Assembly: GCA_002328485.1 (NCBI GenBank)
Contig: DCUF01000001.1
Location: forward strand, 1-14,019
Source of the DNA: Deltaproteobacteria bacterium UBA2221
GTDB lineage: Bacteria > Desulfobacterota > Syntrophorhabdia > Syntrophorhabdales > WCHB1-27
Direction of reading: 5' to 3'
DNA length: 14,019 nucleotides
The position numbers and the translations under genes are program-made. How positions within the stretch are numbered: position 1 is the first letter of the stretch; each line of letters starts with the position of its first letter. Below the pieces are notes generated by a model, which saw nothing but the letters and a program-made list of their open reading frames with translations, was not told the origin of the DNA and did not search any database. This document shows positions 5,818 through 12,022 of this stretch, piece after piece.

Positions 5818-6737
5818 CAACGATAGAGGCGCACGGCGGTGAGGTGGCGGCAGATGGGTACGATATCCTTTTCTTCGGCCATATGGCCACCGGTGAAATC
5901 GTTCCTTTTGAGGGGCCGTCGTTCGTGGTGCTGGGGAGCCCCTTGCTGTTCGCTTCCGTAGCCGCCTCTCGTGTGGGGAGGAGGATCGCAGCGGCGACGA
6001 GGATCCCCGAACACCATGAACACCTTCTTGACCCCCTGAGATCTGTCGGTATCAGTCTTTTTGTCAAAACCGGTGAGATTGTCGAATATCGGGTTCTCTT
6101 CCCCACCCCCGACGTGGACAGAAGACAACCCTTCCTTCTGAAGGCCGGAGATGATTTCGTCATCGAGGACATACCTGACATCCCACCATGTCTGGTCCAT
6201 ATGTGCTGTATGGGCCCCCGTGAGTTTCAGCTCGACCTTATGCGAACACTTAAAGACAGGGGATTTCTCTTGTCGGTAGACATGCAGAACTTTGTTCTCC
6301 AGGCGGACAAAGATACGGGGGCCGTTCTCCTGCAGGATGTCCCTGAGAAAAAAGAGATCTTCAGCATGGTACACTTCGTCAAGCTCGACATCATGGAGGC
6401 ACAGGTTCTCACCGGTATCGATGATCTCCAGGGCCAGGCGGAGGCATTGCAGGAGTGGGGCAATGCAGAGATCATCATTACCTGTTCGGAAGGGGCGTTA
6501 GTCAAGAACGAGGGGAAAATGACCTTCGCGAGGTTTACGAACAGAAGTACCCTGGGACGTATGGGCCGAGGCGATACGGTTATCGGATCCTATCTGGCGC
6601 GCAGGATAGATCATTCGGCCGAGGAGTCCATTCGGTTCGCCGCAGCCCTCACATCCATCAAGATGGAAGCTATTGGACCGTTCATCGGCTCGGTAGAGGA
6701 TGTGATTCTACGGATGGAGCAGCCTACTCCCCTGTAA
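5814..6737 (+). CDS. PfkB-family (ribokinase-like) carbohydrate kinase
   Basis: A 307-residue protein of PfkB size. The start is GTG 5814-5816, overlapping the rubrerythrin TGA (GTGA), with GGAGG at 5802-5806 seven nt upstream; this makes the two genes coupled. The C-terminal family signature appears as GRMGRGDT (249-256): Asp254 is the expected catalytic base, while Arg replaces the Ala of the common GAGD. KLDIMEAQVLTG (190-201) matches the second PfkB signature-like segment preceding the ATP site, and ITCSEGALV (222-230) the next strand. The usual N-terminal GG substrate motif reads GSP (41-43). I recall related archaeal and bacterial PfkB proteins with GRTGRGDT, but not a proven substrate; sugars, nucleosides and inositol are all possible. 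The link to peroxide defence is unexplained. Confidence 0.85.
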   Translation: MTTIEAHGGEVAADGYDILFFGHMATGEIVPFEGPSFVVLGSPLLFASVAASRVGRRIAAATRIPEHHEHLLDPLRSVGISLFVKTGEIVEYRVLFPTPDVDRRQPFLLKAGDDFVIEDIPDIPPCLVHMCCMGPREFQLDLMRTLKDRGFLLSVDMQNFVLQADKDTGAVLLQDVPEKKEIFSMVHFVKLDIMEAQVLTGIDDLQGQAEALQEWGNAEIIITCSEGALVKNEGKMTFARFTNRSTLGRMGRGDTVIGSYLARRIDHSAEESIRFAAALTSIKMEAIGPFIGSVEDVILRMEQPTPL

Positions 6738-6790
6738 GAAATCCATGGTTTTGCTTGTCTTTCCGCCCTGTCAGGTAAGGAGACCTTCAT

Positions 6791-7213
6791 CTACTCCCTC
6801 CCGGCGGACTGTTTCTTGGCGCCAAAGACCGGGGGCACAAGGATGAAGGTAACGACCACCAGAAGTCCAAAGAGAATATGCACAACAGTGAACACCCATT
6901 CGGGGAGATCATAGAAGATGAGAAGACGGGCAAGCCGGGCCACGAAAGAGATGTTTTCGTCCACGGAACCGCCGCTCAAGCGACGGAGATGGTACTCCCA
7001 GTTGGTGAGTGGGCAGATGATTCCCACAGCAGCTTCCAGGGCAACCAGGCCTACGGCCACAAGATGGGTGATGCGAAACCAGGGATTTCTTACCGCTGCC
7101 CAGCCGCATCCGGCCCCAGCAAGGATGAATACGAGTCCGCCGGCCGCGAAGAGCACATACAGAAAATGGATGAGCACCACACAGTCGGCAAGCAGGACGT
7201 ACAATCCTCCCAT
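6791..7213 (-). CDS. DUF2784 family membrane protein
   Basis: A 140-residue inner-membrane protein with about four hydrophobic segments (roughly residues 5-34, 48-68, 90-100 as a weaker one, and 105-128). The motif ICPLTNWEY (66-74) is the hallmark I associate with DUF2784, a family of unknown function. The tail after residue 130 is basic and polar. It lies 71 nt downstream of the pyrophosphatase on the same strand and may share its transcript. A GAGG sits about 9 nt before the ATG. It converges on the PfkB kinase with only about 50 nt between the stops and no visible terminator. Confidence 0.8.
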   Translation of the reverse strand: MGGLYVLLADCVVLIHFLYVLFAAGGLVFILAGAGCGWAAVRNPWFRITHLVAVGLVALEAAVGIICPLTNWEYHLRRLSGGSVDENISFVARLARLLIFYDLPEWVFTVVHILFGLLVVVTFILVPPVFGAKKQSAGRE

Positions 7214-7284
7214 TGTCCGAGCGCCTCTACGCTGCTCTACACAGACCTGAGCCCACCATGGGGATACCGGCGCCTCGTCTTTGG

Positions 7285-7779
7285 TCAGACTGTCTGCCGA
7301 TACTTTTCAAGCAGAGCCATAGCCTCGGCCGCGCTCTTCCAGCCCTCGATCCTGGTTTCTTTCCCGCTCTCAAGGTCCTTGTAGACAACGAAAAAATTTT
7401 CGATTTCCAGGAGCCAGTGGGGCTGGAGATCCTTTATGTCCAGTATGCCACTGAACCGAGGATCGGCAACAGGAACTGCCAAGAGTTTTTCGTCGAGGCC
7501 CTTTTCATCCTCCATAAGGAGAACCCCTATAAGCCTCACGAATACGTGGCATCCCGGAAAAGTGGGTTCCTCGACAACGATAAGAACATCCAGGGGATCG
7601 CCGTCGCTGCCGCATGTGCCAGGGATGAATCCATAGTCTGATGGATAGTGAACAGAAGAGAAGAGGACCCGGTCAAGACGAATCTCACCCGTTTCGTGGT
7701 TCATTTCGTACTTGTTCCTGCTTCCCTTCGGGATCTCGACGATCGCTTCTACTTCCCCTTCTCTGATGGATTGGTTCAT
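7285..7779 (-). CDS. ppa: Inorganic pyrophosphatase, family I
   Basis: A 164-residue soluble enzyme of the usual bacterial length. The family signature DGDPLDV (59-65) supplies the metal-binding Asp59, Asp61 and Asp64; Glu15, Lys23, Glu25 and Arg37 (IEIP-like start, NKYE, LDR), Tyr45 and Tyr49 region (HYPSDYG), Asp91 and Asp96 (DEKGLDEKL), and YKDLE at 133-137 follow the E. coli order. It hydrolyses pyrophosphate to phosphate in the cytoplasm, pulling forward pyrophosphate-releasing reactions such as those of the divergent acyl-CoA ligase and of Aas. Many strict anaerobes use a membrane H+- or Na+-pumping pyrophosphatase instead, so a soluble one is worth noting. AGAGG lies about 11 nt before the ATG. 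Promoter not clear. Confidence 0.95.
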   Translation of the reverse strand: MNQSIREGEVEAIVEIPKGSRNKYEMNHETGEIRLDRVLFSSVHYPSDYGFIPGTCGSDGDPLDVLIVVEEPTFPGCHVFVRLIGVLLMEDEKGLDEKLLAVPVADPRFSGILDIKDLQPHWLLEIENFFVVYKDLESGKETRIEGWKSAAEAMALLEKYRQTV

Positions 7780-7866
7780 GGTAGATTTATCCTCTGCGCT
7801 GTATAATCTTTGCCGTATCCCGGCGACCTATAGTTGTAGTGTAACACACCACGGGAAACGTCGCTA

Positions 7867-7879
7867 ACCCCCGGGGGGT
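7867..7879. repeat. GC-only dyad before the acyl-CoA ligase start
   Basis: ACCCCC-G-GGGGGT is a perfect 6-bp inverted repeat around one base, 7 nt upstream of the ligase Shine-Dalgarno site. In RNA it would form only a tight hairpin that could reduce ribosome access. The 117-nt divergent region 7780-7896 also holds TATAAT at 7802-7807 on the plus strand, but without an acceptable -35 box, so I do not call a promoter. Confidence 0.3.
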
Positions 7880-7896
7880 GAGAGACAAGGAGGACT

Positions 7897-9510
7897 ATGA
7901 ATTTCGCGTGTTTCTGCAGGCTGAACGCCAGTAAGTATCCAGATCGTGAGTTTCTGATAGAGAGCTACCCCTCGAAGCAAACAAGAAGAGCACTGACCTG
8001 GAGTCAGCTCGAGGACCAGACAAACAGGATCGCCCACTATCTCGCCCACGACTGCGGCATCCGCAAGGGGGATGTGGTCCAGCAGCTACTCCTTAACAGC
8101 ATCGAATGGTACGTAACCTACATGGCTGTGTTGAAGATAGGGGCGGTCATCAGCCCGCTCAACTTCCGCTTCGCTGGAGCGGACATCAAATATGCGTGCG
8201 ACGTTACAAGAAGCAAGGCCTTCATCGTCGGCGAGTCCTTTGTGCCGCGAATCGAGCCGGTCATGAAGGAGATGCACTACTGCAGACACTATCTCTGCGT
8301 CGGAGAGGATCCACCTCCATCCATGAAGGGGTATGGAGAGGTCTTGGCAAAAGGGGACCCCTCTCCTTTTTGCGTCGATGTTGCCGAAGACGACATGGCC
8401 GAGCTCATGTTCACGTCCGGTACAACGGGCGATCCCAAACCCGTCTGCCATACCCATGGCACCCTCTTCTGGATTGCCACAGGCAACGCCCTTACCTACA
8501 ACGATGGCTACAACAGCACCTATCTGGCCCCCCACCCCTTTTACCACAGCGGCACGCTCTTCTTGTCTTTCCCTTGTTTTCTGGCTGCGGGCAAGATCCT
8601 TATGCCCATGGAGTTCGATCCGCCGAACTACCTCCGGTCGATTGCCGACGAGGGCTGCACGGGCGGTTGGAACACGGTCCCCACGTGGTCGGACCTTCTG
8701 GCGGCCATCAAATCGGGTAGCATCGCTCTGGCCGATTATGACCTCTCAGCCCTCAGACACATTGAAATAGGCGCCCAACCGGTGCCCTACTCGCTCCTGG
8801 AAGACTCGAAGAAGATCTTCCCCAACCTGCCTATCGCCAATATCTACGGGATCACGGAGGGTGGAGGCGGGGGGACCATCAACTGCTACGATGAAGACAT
8901 CATGAGGAAACCGGGGTCAATCGGCAAGGCAACGGCCTTCATGGAAGCCAAGGTTGTGGACCGGGACGGCAACGAGCTACCCCCGGATTCGGTAGGTGAG
9001 CTTCTGCTCAAGGGCCCGAGGCTCATGAAGGAATACGCCTTTAACCCCGACATGACGGCAAAAACGATTACCGATGGCTGGCTCCACACGGGAGACCTGG
9101 CATGGAGGGACAAGGAGGGCTTCTTCTTTTTTGCCGATCGGGCCAAAGACCTTATCATCAGGGGTGGTGAAAACATCTTCCCTGCGGAGATCGAGGACGT
9201 CCTGCGCAAGCATCCAAAGGTTCAGGATGCTGCCGTGCTCGGTTACCCCCACCGCCGCCTGGTGGAGATTGTCATGGCGGTCATTCAGGTAAGGCAGGGG
9301 GAGGTCTTGAGCGATGGGGAAGTGATAGACTTCCTTAAAGGGTGCGGGCTTGCCAAGTACAAATGGCCCGAGAAATTCATCTGGGGAAGGGTGCCAAGAA
9401 GCCCTGCAGGCAAGATCGAAAAACCCAAACTGAGAGTTATCTACGTGAAACCTGCCAAGGAAGCCCTGGACAGAGAGTTTAAGAAACCGCGGGACCCGGA
9501 TCCATCCTGA
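7897..9510 (+). CDS. AMP-forming acyl-CoA synthetase/ligase
   Basis: A 537-residue member of the acyl-activating (AMP-binding) superfamily, full length. Motifs in order: TSGTTGDPK at 173-181 (phosphate-binding loop; the usual following Gly is Pro), YGITEGG near 317-323, DGWLHTGD ending at Asp400, the hinge DRAKDLIIRGGENIFP at 414-429, and GK near the end with the expected catalytic Lys506. It activates a carboxylic acid with ATP to an acyl-adenylate and joins it to CoA, releasing AMP and pyrophosphate. The substrate class (medium/long-chain fatty acid, aromatic or other) cannot be told from these motifs. Start ATG follows AAGGAGG (7887-7893) by only 3 nt, shorter than usual, but the next residues align with normal family N-termini. 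Divergent from ppa. Confidence 0.93.
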   Translation: MNFACFCRLNASKYPDREFLIESYPSKQTRRALTWSQLEDQTNRIAHYLAHDCGIRKGDVVQQLLLNSIEWYVTYMAVLKIGAVISPLNFRFAGADIKYACDVTRSKAFIVGESFVPRIEPVMKEMHYCRHYLCVGEDPPPSMKGYGEVLAKGDPSPFCVDVAEDDMAELMFTSGTTGDPKPVCHTHGTLFWIATGNALTYNDGYNSTYLAPHPFYHSGTLFLSFPCFLAAGKILMPMEFDPPNYLRSIADEGCTGGWNTVPTWSDLLAAIKSGSIALADYDLSALRHIEIGAQPVPYSLLEDSKKIFPNLPIANIYGITEGGGGGTINCYDEDIMRKPGSIGKATAFMEAKVVDRDGNELPPDSVGELLLKGPRLMKEYAFNPDMTAKTITDGWLHTGDLAWRDKEGFFFFADRAKDLIIRGGENIFPAEIEDVLRKHPKVQDAAVLGYPHRRLVEIVMAVIQVRQGEVLSDGEVIDFLKGCGLAKYKWPEKFIWGRVPRSPAGKIEKPKLRVIYVKPAKEALDREFKKPRDPDPS

Positions 9511-9614
9511 TACCCTGTGGCGAAGAGGGACTTTTCACGGAACTGTTGGATGATTGCAAGGCCCGACGAATGGCGATCCCTTCCGTCTCCGGGACGAGGT
9601 CAAAGACAAGGCGG

Positions 9615-10082
9615 TCAAAAGTGGAAATCAAGGGGCCTTTCTCTCAGCAGATCGTGCCATACGCAGTTTTTGCCCTTAAAGATGCATTTTGTCCGTTCCC
9701 CAAAGCATTCCCACTCTGTGCTTTCGAAGGCCGACGTGCCGAAGGCTTCCCACCTTTTTGAAAGGGTGAACAGGCTCGGTCCAAGGCCGCTGAAACCGCA
9801 ACGTCCCGGCTTCCTGACGGGGTCGATGAAACCATGGTCTATGAGTGTTTTGATGACACCGTTGAAGGTTCTCCGTCGACATCCATGTTTGGCTGCCTCC
9901 GCATAGGAAAAGGTGAATTCCGTGTGGTAGTATTCTTTATCCCAGAAAGGAACCCTGACCTTTGCGATGAAATAGGGGAGCATACGTGAAGCCGTCGGCG
10001 GTAACTGCTTGTAGGCCTCGCTGTTCAGCACGCTAAGCCGTAACAGCATTGGCCGCTTGACCTCAATCCTTTGTTCGTCCAT
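9615..10082 (-). CDS. Uncharacterised protein with winged-helix appearance
   Basis: A 155-residue protein I do not recognise by name. A clean AAGGA lies 6 nt before its ATG, and it is the only long frame of the region 9511-10289 with that support. The segment FSYAEAAKHGCRRRTFNGVI (58-77) followed by TLIDHGFIDPV looks like a helix-turn-helix leading to a wing, as in replication-initiator-like or small DNA-binding proteins; LSKRW at 107-111 and WECF at 124-127 are further conserved-looking pieces. Four Cys lie after residue 68 without a metal-site spacing. It stands alone: convergent with the acyl-CoA ligase, about 210 nt downstream of mltD on the same strand. Such lone proteins are often mobile-element or domesticated genes (inference). 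The 10083-10289 gap holds only a 6-bp stem (10216-10221 with 10233-10238). Confidence 0.65.
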   Translation of the reverse strand: MDEQRIEVKRPMLLRLSVLNSEAYKQLPPTASRMLPYFIAKVRVPFWDKEYYHTEFTFSYAEAAKHGCRRRTFNGVIKTLIDHGFIDPVRKPGRCGFSGLGPSLFTLSKRWEAFGTSAFESTEWECFGERTKCIFKGKNCVWHDLLRERPLDFHF

Positions 10083-10289
10083 TCCGTATCCTTGTCCGCC
10101 CGTTACGTCCCTACGGAGACAGAGGAGGGTCGATTGACCACATCGTTTCTTGATCGCCTTCAGCCCTGAAAGGTTGCCGTTCTCAGGCCCCTAAACCTCG
10201 TGCCGCAGTTTCGTATCCGCTCTATTTTCTCAAGCGGAGTGAAAGATCAGCCTCAAAATCGCACGAGAGAAGGCAGTGGGATAAAAACG

Positions 10290-11798
10290 TTACCGATGGC
10301 GTAACACGTGTCTTCGTTCTGAAGAGCGGTGTTTCTTTGCCATGTTACGGGGCGTTTTCTTTGCATGGCTTGTGAGGATAGCCCCGGTCTTCTGTTTGCT
10401 CTGAGCTATTCTTGTCTTCTTGAGCCCTTTGGCTTTCGCTTTTCGACCGCTCGTAAAGCCCGCTGCAATGTCGTCGACCGGTTCCCGTTTCCAACCAGCG
10501 GTTCTGCCCATGGCCGGCGTCTCTTCCCCATCTTCCCCGCCGAATCGAGGGATGTAGACCAGGGCGCCTTTCTTCCATTTCATCTGGCCGCCGTTTACAA
10601 GGGCAAGGTCATCCGTGCTCACCCCATACCGCTGGGTAATCTTCGAGACATTGTCCCGCCCTTTTATCATATGACGAACCACGCCTACTACCGTCTTCCC
10701 CTTTTCCAGGATGGAAGCCAGGGAGTTTTGAAAGGTGTCGCTGTCGGTTCCTGCGGGCAACTTGATCTTGCATTCTTTGCCGGGAGGGGTGATCCCCCTT
10801 CGCAGCTCAGGGTTGAGGGCCATCACTGAAGGGAGATCGGTTGAGGCGGCCCGGGCAACGGCGGTCAGCGGGACCCCGCCCGGAACCTCCTCCCCCACGT
10901 ATTCCAGAGGGGTGACAGGCTCAATGTCGGTGAATCCATATTTTTCGGGGTTTTTTGCAATGATGGCCGCCGCTATCAGTTGGGGCACATACTCGCGGGT
11001 CTCGCGGGGCAGGGCATTATACCCTCGAAGCTGCCAGAAATCCTTGGTTTCATGCCTCTTGATCAGCCTGTCTATGCGGTTCTCACCGGTGTTGTAAGCG
11101 GCGGCGGCAAGGTACCAGCAGTCAAACTGATTGAAAAGCTCGTTCAGATAGCGCGCCGCGGCCACCGTTGACTTCTCGATGTCCCTGCGCTCGTCAACCC
11201 AAAAGTCGACGGTGAGGCCGTATCTCCTTCCGGTCTCAGGGATGAACTGCCAGGGCCCGGCCGCTTTCATGGGAGAATACGCGTGAAGATTGAAACCGCT
11301 TTCGATCATGGCCAGGTATACGAGGTCCTCGGGTAGCCCATGTTCTTGAAGGATCTGCTTGATCATGGGCTCGTAGAGGCTTTTTCTTTTGAGCCATCTC
11401 TTAAAGACGTCACGTCTGGTCACGCTGAAATAGCGGATGTGGCGGTCGACAGCATCGTTAAAAACAAGGGGTATGCCTATATCCGGAGACAGATTCATCT
11501 CCGTGGAAAAGAGCGGTTCTTCCGCCACCTCCGTCTTCTGGAGGTCCAGGGGTTCGACGGTCGACGGGAGCCTCCCGTCGACGGGAGCCTGTCCCGCGTT
11601 GGACGCAGCCGTAGAGGATTCTCCATTTCCCTTGGTAGCGTTGAGAGGAGTGTTGCTGGTGGTCGACGGGGCCTTTTTTTCACGAGCAGCGTTGGGCCAT
11701 AGGTAGTCCCAGGCGGCATGGGCCGGGCCAACAGACAGAGCCAAAATAATCAGTCCCGTAGACAAAAGCGCCTGCGCGGCAGGCCATTTCCGGATCAT
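10290..11798 (-). CDS. mltD: Membrane-bound lytic murein transglycosylase D-like, with LysM
   Basis: A 502-residue envelope enzyme. Residues 1-28 are a signal peptide (cut predicted after AHA); there is no lipobox Cys, so it would be soluble or peptidoglycan-bound rather than a lipoprotein. A Ser/Pro/Ala-rich linker covers about 38-95. The transglycosylase domain (about 110-285) shows catalytic Glu166 in MIESGFN, GPWQFIP at 181-187 and AYNTGENR at 234-241. One LysM-like peptidoglycan-binding domain lies at about 374-418 (VSKITQRYGVSTDDLALVNG); MltD of E. coli has two. The tail 430-502 is very basic. It cleaves glycan strands with formation of 1,6-anhydro ends. ATG 11796-11798 is directly abutted by AGGGG with no spacer and preceded by an in-frame TAG, so initiation is unusual. 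A run of seven A in codons 40-42 could allow slippage. Confidence 0.95.
   Translation of the reverse strand: MIRKWPAAQALLSTGLIILALSVGPAHAAWDYLWPNAAREKKAPSTTSNTPLNATKGNGESSTAASNAGQAPVDGRLPSTVEPLDLQKTEVAEEPLFSTEMNLSPDIGIPLVFNDAVDRHIRYFSVTRRDVFKRWLKRKSLYEPMIKQILQEHGLPEDLVYLAMIESGFNLHAYSPMKAAGPWQFIPETGRRYGLTVDFWVDERRDIEKSTVAAARYLNELFNQFDCWYLAAAAYNTGENRIDRLIKRHETKDFWQLRGYNALPRETREYVPQLIAAAIIAKNPEKYGFTDIEPVTPLEYVGEEVPGGVPLTAVARAASTDLPSVMALNPELRRGITPPGKECKIKLPAGTDSDTFQNSLASILEKGKTVVGVVRHMIKGRDNVSKITQRYGVSTDDLALVNGGQMKWKKGALVYIPRFGGEDGEETPAMGRTAGWKREPVDDIAAGFTSGRKAKAKGLKKTRIAQSKQKTGAILTSHAKKTPRNMAKKHRSSERRHVLRHR
11560..11590. repeat. Palindrome and direct repeat inside the mltD linker
   Basis: GTCGACGGGAG (11560-11570) and CTCCCGTCGAC (11572-11582) form a perfect 11-bp inverted repeat around one base. 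The 14-mer beginning GTCGACGGGAGCCT recurs at 11577-11590, a direct repeat with period 17. A related GTCGACGGG is at 11662-11670. All lie in the low-complexity linker coding for Ala-Pro-Val-Asp-Gly-type residues. Confidence 0.7.
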
Positions 11799-11828
11799 CC
11801 CCTATAGATTGCCGACAAGGGCCTTTGG

Positions 11829-11834
11829 TGTCAA
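11829..11834 (-). promoter_or_regulatory. Isolated TTGACA upstream of mltD
   Basis: A perfect minus-strand TTGACA lies 30 nt before the mltD ATG, but nothing close to TATAAT occurs 16-18 bp downstream (TATAGG is at 22 bp). It may be part of the mltD promoter. The 11799-12022 divergent region also has a plus-strand TTGACA (11956-11961) without a -10 box. No other clear site is seen there. Confidence 0.25.
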
Positions 11835-12022
11835 GGAAAAAAGCGGAAAAATAAACTCTTCAATTTGTATCCAAAGTTCGGTTAATCTTAGTGAGGGGCG
11901 ACGGTTACGTTGAGTCGTTGTCTTTAACCTGCCGGACATGTTAGCCACCTCAGAGTTGACATTTCGGCCACGCCGCCGGCCCACCGACAGAGAAAGCATT
12001 TACCGTATCAAGGATACAACAG

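Noticed and set aside
5194..5820. 208-codon minus-strand frame opposite rubrerythrin
   Set aside because: Antisense shadow of an unmistakable rubrerythrin.
6738..6790. Terminator between the convergent kinase and DUF2784 gene
   Set aside because: No stem-loop with a T-run could be found by eye in this 53-nt gap.
9508..9617. Other TGA stops (acyl-CoA ligase 9508-9510, small protein 9615-9617) tested as possible Sec codons
   Set aside because: The sequence after each does not continue a family motif and the proteins already have normal ends.
11938..11975. Sequence with repeated GCCAC and an isolated TTGACA that brought insertion-sequence ends to mind
   Set aside because: No matching inverted end, transposase frame or target duplication is visible in the window.
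11802..11999. 65-codon minus-strand frame between mltD and dnaE
   Set aside because: No ribosome site, low-complexity basic product, and it fills exactly the divergent promoter region.
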